NCBI GenBank assembly: GCA_021817755.1
Contig: JAKAGC010000161.1
Coordinates: forward strand, 1-7,883
Source: Acidobacteriota bacterium
Lineage (GTDB): Bacteria; Acidobacteriota; Aminicenantia; UBA2199
Direction of reading: 5' to 3'
DNA length: 7,883 bases
Shown here: positions 1 through 6,635 of the stretch, piece after piece
How the letters are laid out: each line of letters begins with the position of its first letter
Numbering within the stretch: position 1 is the first letter of the stretch
The notes under the pieces: model-generated
What the model was told of the DNA's origin: nothing
The model's database searches: none
Seen by the model: only the letters and a program-made list of their open reading frames with translations
Position numbers and translations under genes: made by a program

Positions 1-1
1 A

Positions 2-193
2 ATTTTGGTTCCTGTTTCTACTTCTTTCTCATTAACACTTCTAGTAGCTATTGCTACTTTTGGACTTGAACAGCATGTTATCCCTTCTGATCAAGCGGCA
101 TCGATTTTATTAGCTACACTTTTAACCACATTCATTTATCCTGCATTAATGAAACGGATTATTAAATCTATTGAAATATCCCATGGGCAGTAA
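2..193 (+). CDS. C-terminal fragment of a probable cation:proton (Na+/H+) antiporter, 5' end outside window
   Basis: The open frame runs in from the window edge and ends at TAA 191-193, followed directly by a second in-frame TAA. The visible 63 residues contain two hydrophobic stretches (about STSFSLTLLVAIATFGL and AASILLATLLTTFIYPALM) separated by a short polar turn, EQHVIPSDQ, and end in a short basic/polar tail. The pattern of 'GLE...hvIpsdqAasllaaTLLttfiyPal' matches the last two membrane segments of CPA2-type sodium/proton exchangers, where a similar 'GLe.gllsp..AaaLvaA.llS.llfP' block closes the transport domain. The protein stops soon after this block, so no cytoplasmic TrkA/RCK domain follows. 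The TTG at position 5 is an internal Leu codon rather than a start. The catalytic Asp region lies outside the window, so the assignment rests on the tail alone. Confidence 0.62.
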   Translation: MLVPVSTSFSLTLLVAIATFGLEQHVIPSDQAASILLATLLTTFIYPALMKRIIKSIEISHGQ

Positions 194-249
194 TAAGTAA
201 AAGTTTAGAGTTTCAATTCGCCCCCCCATTACCCTGCAAAAATTTTTTT

Positions 250-278
250 TTGAGTTGTTATTATAGAATTGTCATAAT
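250..278 (+). promoter_or_regulatory. Candidate sigma70-like promoter for the sensor kinase gene
   Basis: TTGAGT (250-255) and CATAAT (273-278) are separated by 17 bp, giving 4/6 and 5/6 matches to the -35 and -10 consensus. Transcription would start near 285 and leave a leader of about 78 nt before the kinase ATG. The region is very AT-rich, so chance matches are likely. Confidence 0.3.
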
Positions 279-284
279 TATAGG

Positions 285-302
285 GAAATTTATGAGAAAT
301 TT
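285..302 (+). repeat. Short tandem repeat GAAATTT x2, 11-bp period
   Basis: GAAATTT occurs at 285-291 and again at 296-302, so the two copies start 11 bp apart, about one helical turn. They sit at or just after the predicted transcription start of the kinase gene. Direct repeats spaced by a helical turn are a common form of operator for dimeric response regulators, but the AT-rich context makes coincidence quite possible. No function can be assigned from this alone. Confidence 0.25.
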
Positions 303-312
303 GTCAATCTAA
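292..312 (+). CDS. Possible 6-codon leader ORF upstream of the sensor kinase
   Basis: An ATG at 292 is preceded by AGGG (282-285) with 6 bases between, a better ribosome-binding context than that of the kinase gene itself. The frame encodes MRNLSI and ends at TAA 310-312. It is not in frame with the kinase (71 bp between the two ATGs). It could be a translated leader peptide or simply chance. If transcription starts near 285 as the candidate promoter suggests, the AGGG would lie across or just before the mRNA 5' end and be partly lost, so the promoter and this ORF do not fit together well. Confidence 0.12.
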   Translation: MRNLSI

Positions 313-362
313 CACCTTAAAAACCCTTGAAAAAAATTACTGTTTCAGTTAGTATTTAATAC

Positions 363-3300
363 ATGAACCGAATTATCTCCACTATGTTAAGACTCAATGT
401 CTTTGTTCTAGTTACTGCTCTATTTTGCCTCCCATCTTATTCGAAAGAATTTCCTGGTAAACCATGGGGAATATTTTTTCATAATTATTACAATGCAGAA
501 AATTATGATGCCGATCCACAGAATTGGGGAGCGGTTCAAGATCAACGGGGGATAATGTATTTTGCCAATGGCAGTGGTATCCTTGAATTCGATGGGAAAA
601 CATGGACACTTACCGAATTGCCTCGTCGTGGTACTGTTCGTTGTATTCGGCAGGATATCGATGGACGTATACTTGTTGGTGCTCAAAAAGAACTCGGTTT
701 TATTGTGTTTGACCATTTCGGACGTCCTTCTTTCGTTTCACTTTTAAATCAGTTGAAAGATGAAGACAAAGATTTTTCGGATATTTGGGAAATTTACCCC
801 ACATCTAATGGAGTATATTTTGTAAGCTCTGACAAGCTATTCTTTCTGGATCGCCACTCTCAGAAAGATGAAAAAATGAAATCGATTAAATTGAACCGGA
901 ATTTTTTCTCTTTCCAAATTGCGGAAAATATATATATCGTTCAGCAAGGAAAACCAATCGGCCTTTTGAATCAAATGCAAGTGATCCCACTTCCCAATTG
1001 TCAATCAATCACCCCTGAAATTTGCGGTAATATATTCGTGTTGCCCTATCCTGGAAATAAACTTTTATTTCTAACCGAATATAAAGGACTCTATGTTTAT
1101 GAGCCCCTTTTTACTTCCAAAGAAAAGGATGATTCCTGTCCGGTGTCCGGTATACTGACTCGTTTATCTACGGATTATGAAAAAATTAATCCTGCTCCTT
1201 ATGTTATCGATGCCATTCCTCTTGATCGAGGCAGATATGCATTATCTATTTCCGATTTTGGAATACTAATAATCGATACAAATGGACGAATCCTCCATAC
1301 CATTACTAAATCCCAGGGACTCGCCGACAGTACCGTAAATAAATTATATACCGATAGTGATCATCATTTGTGGTGCTGTACAAATCGTGGATTGGACATG
1401 TTCCAGGTAGACTCTCCCATATCTTTTTTTGGTGATACATTGGGAATTGACGGGATGGGGCTATCTGCTCAATTTTTTCAAAATCGTCTTTATGTAGGAA
1501 CCTATACCAATATTTTTTATCTTGAAAATAAAGGACAGTATCCAGGTAAATGGGAATTTAAAGAATTAAATGGTTATGGAAAAAATGAGTGGTGCTTTGA
1601 TTTGTATAACGGTGGTGATTACCTTCTTGGTGCCGGATTAGGTATTTACCAAATCGCTGGAGAGCATGCAGAAAAAATACTTCATCTCTCTTCTCCGATT
1701 CTTTGTTTTGGAAATTCCACACGGTTTAAAGATTATGTTTTTCTTGGATTAGACCAGGGATTAGCATGCGTCAAAATTGAAAGGAAAAATCAACTTCCGG
1801 GAAGTTCGAACGGCACTATAGGTTCTTCGGCTTCAATTTCTATTAAAGCAGTTTTGTTGGAACCTGAGAATTTAAAAATATTTGATAATGATGTTATACG
1901 TAATATGACATGTGATGCATATGGAAACATGTGGCTTGTTTCATCCGGGAGAGGTTTGATTTTAATGCATTTTAAAAGCGATCACATAACTGATTTCGAC
2001 TTATACCGGTACGATAGTTCGAAAGGGCTCCCTCCCATGGATAGTAATTTTGTCTCTTTTTTCCATAATCGACTTCTTGTGATAAATAAAATGGGATTAT
2101 TTACACCATCTCCCATAACTCAAACTGGAGATAGCATTTCTGCAGGTACTTTTTCTATCCCCGAAAAATTCATTACAATTACCACTTTCGATAAAATTGT
2201 TGGAGCTGGGAACAGTGTAACCGCAGGATTCATAGATAAATCAGGCGAAATTTGGCTAAGTACTAAAAAAGGTTTGGGGAAACTCGAAACAATTACAAAT
2301 AACTCGTTTAAATGGAATAATATTCCTTATAAAAATATTCCAAGAATACCCTATGTTTATATTACTCCTGACAATGCCAGGTGGTATTGCGGGGACAGAG
2401 GGATATTCCGGTATGATCCCCAAATTAAAATGAATGTTGCCTCCCATTTTAATACGTTAATTCGTAAAGTTACAACTGCTCCCAATGATTTAGTTCTCGA
2501 AGGTGCGTTTATCGATAAAACGTCACGAATAATCAATAGAAAATACTATGATAAAACTCAACTAGGTCAAGATAAATCGGATAGGGAAGTCATTAGTTAT
2601 AAAAATAATTCGCTTGCTTTCGAATTTACAGCTACCTATTTTCTACAACCAGGGAACACACTCTTTCGCCATAGATTAGACGGACTTGAAGAATCATGGA
2701 GTAAGTGGTCCACAGAAAAACGAGTAGAGTATACCAATCTTCCACCCGGGGAGTATCAACTCAGAATTGTTGCCAGAAATATATATGAAACAGAAGGTAC
2801 GGAAACTCATTTCCGGTTTATTATATTACCTCCCTGGTACGGAACAATTGCGGCTTATATTTTTTATTTCTTACTCGCTGTGTGGGCCGGTTATAAAGGA
2901 ATAAAACTCTATTCACGGCGATTGATTAATGCGACTATCCGATTAGAAGCCACTATTAAAGAAAGAACCGAAGAGATTCGGGAACAGAGAGAAGAAATCG
3001 CTGCTCAAGCCGAACAATTGAAAAACCAAAATGAGGAACTCGTTACGATAGATAATATCGCAAAAGTACTCAATCTGGAAGTGGCTTTCGAAGATTTATT
3101 AAAAACCATGTTGAATGAAGTTCTTGTTTTCAAGGGAGTGGAGAAATCTGCTGCTCTCGTTTTCGATAAAGCTTCCAGGACTTTTTCAATTAAAGCAGCA
3201 GTCGGAGTTAGCAAAGAGGAAATTAACCGAATTCATGTATTGTATGAAGAATCGTTGGATATTTTAATTTCGAATACAGTTGAAATTTTCCCTGGTTTTT

Positions 3301-5141
3301 GTACACTTAATAAAATTTGCTGTGATGGCTCTACCGGTTGGCTCGATCTGTTTTTAGTTAAAAATTCCATGCTAATTATGAGAATTGCTGTCGGTGATCA
3401 AATAGCAGGTTATCTCCTCTTCTCTCCATTGAAAATGAAAGAAGATAAAACTCTCGATGAAAAGGATGCCCGATTATTAAATCGATTGAAAGATCATATA
3501 ACCATTGCTTTTATAAAAAATAAACTTGTGCTCGATTTGCAAAATGAACGCAAATTCGCAGAAACGGCGAACCATGCCAAAAGCCTATTTCTTGCACGTA
3601 TGAGCCATGAAATCCGTACCCCTATTAATGGTGTTCTCGGTTTTGCAGATATGCTGCTCGACACGAATATGAATGAATTGCAGCGAGAATATGTCAGTAC
3701 CATTATCCGAAGTGGAGAAGCACTTTTGTCAATTATAAATGATATCCTTGATCTTTCCAAGATTGAAGCAGGTCAGTTGACTTTTGAGCAAATCGATTTT
3801 GATCTGGAAGTCATGGCTTTCGATATCTGTTATTTAATGATGCCGCGGTTAAGCAGTAAACCCATCGAAATACTCTGTCATATAGCCGATAATGTCCCTG
3901 CATATGTCAAAGGTGATCCCGGACGTGTTCGTCAGGTGTTGGTAAATCTGATGGGAAATGCTGTAAAATTTACTGAAAAAGGAGAAATTGAACTCTCTGT
4001 CTCCATCGAAGCTGAGACCAAAGATGAGATAAAGATTCATACAAAGATCAGGGATACTGGAATCGGGATACCTCAAGATAAGATCGATTCCATTTTTGAA
4101 TTGTTTCAACAAGCGGATGGATCTACCACACGGAAATATGGTGGAACCGGGCTCGGTCTTGCTATTTGCCGCCAATTGGCAGAAATGATGAAGGGATCTG
4201 TTTGGGTAGAAAGTGTAGAAGGAATAGGAAGTACATTTCATTTTTCCGCATGGTTGAAAAAATCCGATAAAATACCCATACTAAAACATTCGCCTCAGCT
4301 TTTAAGAAATAAGAGAATTCTAATAGCAGATGATAATCCAGGTAATTTACATATCGTTTCGTATATCGTTGAAAAATATCAGATGCGAGCTGTTGAAGTC
4401 GGTGTGAGTACGCAGGTCATCCCTACTTTTGAAAGATGCCTTTCGGAGAATGATCCGGTGGAAGTTTGTATCATGGATATCCAGATGCCTGAATTAAACG
4501 GATTCGAGGTTGTCCGAAAAATTCGTGCTCACTCAGATTCTCGAATATCGTCGATCCCTGTTCTTGCCCTTTCCTCCTCTACTGAAAAACATACCCAGTA
4601 TTATCGGAAAGCCGGTTTTAACGGTTATCTTGCTAAACCCGTTCATAGGACCCGTTTAATTGCCATGCTCAAACGGTTGCTTTCCGGGGAAGATGACGAA
4701 CAAAAAAACATTGAGGAAAAAATCGATCTGGTTACACGCCATTCACTTATCGAAGAAGCCAAACAATCAGTTTGTATATTACTTGTAGAAGATAATGAAA
4801 TCAATCTGAAACTTGCCAAATATTTATTACATAAAGGCGGATATACAGTAGATGACGCCAGAAGTGGAAAAGAAGCCGTCGAAAAAGTTACTGCAAATCC
4901 TACCAGGTACGGTTTGATTTTTATGGATATTCACATGCCCGAAATGGATGGGTTGGAAGCCACCCGTGTTTTACGCGAAAAAGGATTCACCGACATCCCA
5001 ATTGTTGCCATGACCGCTGATGCAATGAAGGAAGACAGAGGGAAATCCATCGATGCAGGAATGAATGATTATGTGGCTAAACCCATAAATCGAGAAATTG
5101 TTTACAAAATGATTAACAAATGGGCATTAAAAGAGATATAA
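363..5141 (+). CDS. Hybrid sensor histidine kinase: periplasmic two-component propeller, Y_Y_Y, TM, GAF-like, HisKA, HATPase_c, REC, REC
   Basis: Membrane-anchored sensor that should autophosphorylate a His in response to a periplasmic ligand and pass phosphate to its own receivers. Residues 1-27 form a signal peptide (hydrophobic core about 11-22, likely cut after SYS). About 30-750 is the sensor region, with propeller-type repeats ending in patterns such as GNMWLVSSGRGL (521-532), near 67-82, 333-348, 628-640 and 671-685. A Y_Y_Y domain follows (about 750-822), then one TM span (about 827-846), a charged coiled coil (855-895) and a GAF-like domain (about 895-1055). HisKA has H1082 in SHEIRTP; HATPase_c has N1199, G1 box DTGIGIP (1231-1237) and G2 box GGTGLGLAI (1260-1268). 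REC1 has D1323/D1324, D1372 and K1425; REC2 has E1476/D1477, D1522, T1551 and K1573. There is no AraC-type HTH and no HPt. An in-frame TAA at 357-359 rules out an upstream start. ATG 363 has no Shine-Dalgarno, but gives a complete signal peptide. The protein is intact, with no frameshift. Confidence 0.95.
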   Translation: MNRIISTMLRLNVFVLVTALFCLPSYSKEFPGKPWGIFFHNYYNAENYDADPQNWGAVQDQRGIMYFANGSGILEFDGKTWTLTELPRRGTVRCIRQDIDGRILVGAQKELGFIVFDHFGRPSFVSLLNQLKDEDKDFSDIWEIYPTSNGVYFVSSDKLFFLDRHSQKDEKMKSIKLNRNFFSFQIAENIYIVQQGKPIGLLNQMQVIPLPNCQSITPEICGNIFVLPYPGNKLLFLTEYKGLYVYEPLFTSKEKDDSCPVSGILTRLSTDYEKINPAPYVIDAIPLDRGRYALSISDFGILIIDTNGRILHTITKSQGLADSTVNKLYTDSDHHLWCCTNRGLDMFQVDSPISFFGDTLGIDGMGLSAQFFQNRLYVGTYTNIFYLENKGQYPGKWEFKELNGYGKNEWCFDLYNGGDYLLGAGLGIYQIAGEHAEKILHLSSPILCFGNSTRFKDYVFLGLDQGLACVKIERKNQLPGSSNGTIGSSASISIKAVLLEPENLKIFDNDVIRNMTCDAYGNMWLVSSGRGLILMHFKSDHITDFDLYRYDSSKGLPPMDSNFVSFFHNRLLVINKMGLFTPSPITQTGDSISAGTFSIPEKFITITTFDKIVGAGNSVTAGFIDKSGEIWLSTKKGLGKLETITNNSFKWNNIPYKNIPRIPYVYITPDNARWYCGDRGIFRYDPQIKMNVASHFNTLIRKVTTAPNDLVLEGAFIDKTSRIINRKYYDKTQLGQDKSDREVISYKNNSLAFEFTATYFLQPGNTLFRHRLDGLEESWSKWSTEKRVEYTNLPPGEYQLRIVARNIYETEGTETHFRFIILPPWYGTIAAYIFYFLLAVWAGYKGIKLYSRRLINATIRLEATIKERTEEIREQREEIAAQAEQLKNQNEELVTIDNIAKVLNLEVAFEDLLKTMLNEVLVFKGVEKSAALVFDKASRTFSIKAAVGVSKEEINRIHVLYEESLDILISNTVEIFPGFCTLNKICCDGSTGWLDLFLVKNSMLIMRIAVGDQIAGYLLFSPLKMKEDKTLDEKDARLLNRLKDHITIAFIKNKLVLDLQNERKFAETANHAKSLFLARMSHEIRTPINGVLGFADMLLDTNMNELQREYVSTIIRSGEALLSIINDILDLSKIEAGQLTFEQIDFDLEVMAFDICYLMMPRLSSKPIEILCHIADNVPAYVKGDPGRVRQVLVNLMGNAVKFTEKGEIELSVSIEAETKDEIKIHTKIRDTGIGIPQDKIDSIFELFQQADGSTTRKYGGTGLGLAICRQLAEMMKGSVWVESVEGIGSTFHFSAWLKKSDKIPILKHSPQLLRNKRILIADDNPGNLHIVSYIVEKYQMRAVEVGVSTQVIPTFERCLSENDPVEVCIMDIQMPELNGFEVVRKIRAHSDSRISSIPVLALSSSTEKHTQYYRKAGFNGYLAKPVHRTRLIAMLKRLLSGEDDEQKNIEEKIDLVTRHSLIEEAKQSVCILLVEDNEINLKLAKYLLHKGGYTVDDARSGKEAVEKVTANPTRYGLIFMDIHMPEMDGLEATRVLREKGFTDIPIVAMTADAMKEDRGKSIDAGMNDYVAKPINREIVYKMINKWALKEI

Positions 5142-5169
5142 TATTATTTGCAAATCGTGAAAAAAAAAT

Positions 5170-5174
5170 AGGAG
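5170..5174 (+). promoter_or_regulatory. Shine-Dalgarno site (AGGAG) of the outer-membrane barrel gene
   Basis: AGGAG lies 8 bases before ATG 5183, an ideal spacing. It fixes the start of the downstream gene and shows that the host uses classic anti-SD pairing for at least some genes, unlike the neighbouring kinase and phosphatidyltransferase starts, which lack such a site. Confidence 0.8.
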
Positions 5175-5182
5175 ATTGAGAA

Positions 5183-5836
5183 ATGATTTATACTATTAAG
5201 CCGTTACGTTATGTTTTAGTATTTACAGCTATTTTTATGTTTTTATCCGCAGGTTTTATTAACGCGGAATATGGTATTAAGGGTGGCGTTAGTTATTCCA
5301 AAACAAAAATTTCCGGTGTAGATGTTGATCCCTTTACCGGTAGCTATGTTAAAGGTTTTCAAATTGGTCTTTATTTGGATTACCGTATGGATGAAAACTT
5401 ATCTCTTCAACCCGGAATATACTATGTTGAGAAAGGACTAAAACAGGAATGGGTTTATGGTGACGAATCTTCAAGTCAAGAGCTTGAAACAAAGTACCTT
5501 GAATTTCCTTTATTGATGAAATATGATATCAACCCCGGGAAATCATTTAACCCTTATTTGATCGCAGGGGGATATGGCGCTGTTCTTTTAAATGCTAAAA
5601 TTAAAGCCGCTGGCGATCCCGATGAAGATGTTAAAGAATTTTTTAAAAAAATGGATTACGGTCTAATCGGTGGTATCGGTGTCGAGTTAGCCCTCGGAAG
5701 CATGGGTAATGTCATCCTGGAAGCCCGGTATAATATGGGACTCACAGATGCTCATAAAATTCTTGAAGACGAAGCCAATTCCGATTACACAGTAAAAAAC
5801 AGAAGTTTTTCATTTCTTGTTGGATTCCGGTTTTAG
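5183..5836 (+). CDS. Small outer-membrane beta-barrel protein, PorT-like (OMP_b-brl_2 type)
   Basis: 217-residue secreted protein predicted to form a small beta barrel in the outer membrane. Residues 1-28 are a typical signal peptide (Lys/Arg n-region, hydrophobic core about 11-24, cleavage after INA before EYG). The mature part alternates short amphipathic strands and polar turns: GIKGGVSYSK (31-40), GFQIGLYLDYRM (58-69), LSLQPGIYYVEKG (73-85), TKYLEFPLLMKYDI (103-116), NPYLIAGGYGAVLL (123-136), DYGLIGGIGVELAL (158-171), VILEARYNMGLTD (177-189). It ends in SFSFLVGFRF with the terminal Phe expected for outer-membrane insertion. The block 'YLEFPLLMKY...NPYLIAGG' is characteristic of PorT/OMP_b-brl_2 proteins, usually about 190-230 aa. 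Function within the family is mostly unknown: structural, adhesive, or a secretion accessory. The gene lies 41 bp behind the sensor kinase with no terminator between, so it may share its transcript. A GC-rich hairpin follows its stop codon. Confidence 0.85.
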   Translation: MIYTIKPLRYVLVFTAIFMFLSAGFINAEYGIKGGVSYSKTKISGVDVDPFTGSYVKGFQIGLYLDYRMDENLSLQPGIYYVEKGLKQEWVYGDESSSQELETKYLEFPLLMKYDINPGKSFNPYLIAGGYGAVLLNAKIKAAGDPDEDVKEFFKKMDYGLIGGIGVELALGSMGNVILEARYNMGLTDAHKILEDEANSDYTVKNRSFSFLVGFRF

Positions 5837-5854
5837 TTTTTTTTAAGTTGAATA

Positions 5855-5880
5855 GGGGGCGAATACTTTTAAACGCCCCC
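5855..5880 (+). terminator. GC-rich hairpin after the barrel gene, possible transcription terminator
   Basis: GGGGGCG (5855-5861) pairs perfectly with CGCCCCC (5874-5880) around a 12-base AT-rich loop, a strong 7-bp stem in otherwise AT-rich DNA, 18 bp after the barrel stop codon. The 3' side is pyrimidine-rich (ACTCTTCACTTTCTTC) but lacks a clean T-run, so intrinsic termination may be weak, or the hairpin may mainly protect the mRNA 3' end. A new promoter begins 25 bp later, which supports a transcription-unit boundary here. Confidence 0.6.
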
Positions 5881-5905
5881 ACTCTTCACTTTCTTCAAAA
5901 AATAT

Positions 5906-5933
5906 TTGACTTTATTAATAATTGTGATATAAC
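5906..5933 (+). promoter_or_regulatory. Strong candidate promoter of the phosphatidyltransferase gene (extended -10)
   Basis: TTGACT (5906-5911) and TATAAC (5928-5933) each match consensus at 5/6 with a 16-bp spacer, and TG at 5925-5926 gives an extended -10. The expected start of transcription is around 5939-5941, exactly at the predicted ATG. The mRNA would therefore be leaderless or nearly so. Confidence 0.5.
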
Positions 5934-5938
5934 GTAGG

Positions 5939-6622
5939 ATGGAACAAGAAACGAAACAGAACAACGATGAAAAATTCGATTATGATAAATCGCTCAAAAA
6001 GAAAAGCGATGCTCATATGCAAAAAATCAAATTCGTCGATGCTTGGATTAATCGTCCCCTCGCATCCCTTATCGTAAAAGCCGTATTCAAAACACGTATT
6101 ACTCCCAATGATTTAACTTATATTTCGGGCCTTTTCGGATTGCTCGGAGCTATCTCTTTTACCAGGGGGCAGTATCTCTTTTTTATAATAGGAGCAGTTC
6201 TTGCGCAGCTTTCTTCAATTGTCGATGGGGCAGACGGTATGCTCGCCAGGGCCAAAAGTATGGGTAGCGAATATGGTGCCCATCTCGATTTACTCCTCGA
6301 CCGGATTATCGATTTTTTTATTCTTTCAGGTATTGGATTAGGCGCCGCACAATATTTTAAAAATCCAACCCTTGCTCTACTTGGAATATTCGGGGCCGGT
6401 TTGTATTTATTGCAAATCCACTTGTTTTATCTTACCAAGAGTTACCTTAATATTAAAGATAAAGGCGATACCGGAGAAGCACGTGCAATTCTATATTGGT
6501 TGATTGTTGTTTTTAGTGTGGTAAACCGTTTGGATATTGCAATATATGTACTTCTCGCCGAAACCATTATTAATATTTTATGGCGGTTTGTTAGTTATAT
6601 CAGGATGAAACCCAAACCGTAA
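5939..6622 (+). CDS. CDP-alcohol phosphatidyltransferase family membrane enzyme
   Basis: Integral membrane enzyme that should transfer a phosphoalcohol from a CDP-linked donor (usually CDP-diacylglycerol) to an acceptor hydroxyl, making a phospholipid or its precursor. The full family signature D-x2-D-G-x2-A-R-x8-G-x3-D-x3-D is present at D96, D99, G100, A103, R104, G113, D117 and D121. These acidic residues bind two metal ions and the general base is expected at D121. ITPNDLT (54-60) is the usual motif before TM1. About six TM helices are visible (roughly 60-76, 79-96, 122-138, 143-165, 183-197, 198-216), and 227 aa is normal for a single-domain member. The acceptor (glycerol-P, inositol-P, serine or other) cannot be told. 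The start is uncertain: ATG 5939 has AGGA directly abutting it and no spaced SD; the next Met (6017) would remove a charged N-terminal stretch that resembles what precedes the domain in relatives, so 5939 is preferred. It has its own promoter and converges on the minus-strand flippase-like gene. Confidence 0.9.
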   Translation: MEQETKQNNDEKFDYDKSLKKKSDAHMQKIKFVDAWINRPLASLIVKAVFKTRITPNDLTYISGLFGLLGAISFTRGQYLFFIIGAVLAQLSSIVDGADGMLARAKSMGSEYGAHLDLLLDRIIDFFILSGIGLGAAQYFKNPTLALLGIFGAGLYLLQIHLFYLTKSYLNIKDKGDTGEARAILYWLIVVFSVVNRLDIAIYVLLAETIINILWRFVSYIRMKPKP

Positions 6623-6635
6623 TATATTTTATTTT

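Noticed and set aside
181..251. Terminator after the antiporter: GCAGTAAT pairing with ATTACCCTGC, followed by A5T9
   Set aside because: The stem is short and needs a CC bulge and a loop of about 30 bases. The T-run is suggestive, but the hairpin is too weak to call. The C7 run at 221-227 has no matching G-run here, unlike the hairpin at 5855-5880.
327..360. Second promoter TTGAAA ... TATTTAAT just before the kinase ATG
   Set aside because: The spacer would be 20-22 bp, too long for sigma70-type recognition.
412..716. Overlapping minus-strand open frames near the start of the kinase gene
   Set aside because: They lie opposite the intact propeller coding sequence and show no family features or start signals.
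3849..4241. 130-codon open frame on the minus strand within the kinase gene
   Set aside because: It is the antisense shadow of the HisKA/HATPase region, with no RBS or recognisable domain; the plus-strand frame carries all catalytic motifs.
5146..5155. Palindrome ATTTGCAAAT between kinase and barrel genes
   Set aside because: A single 10-bp AT-rich palindrome in an AT-rich gap; no second copy or promoter nearby, so no operator is claimed.
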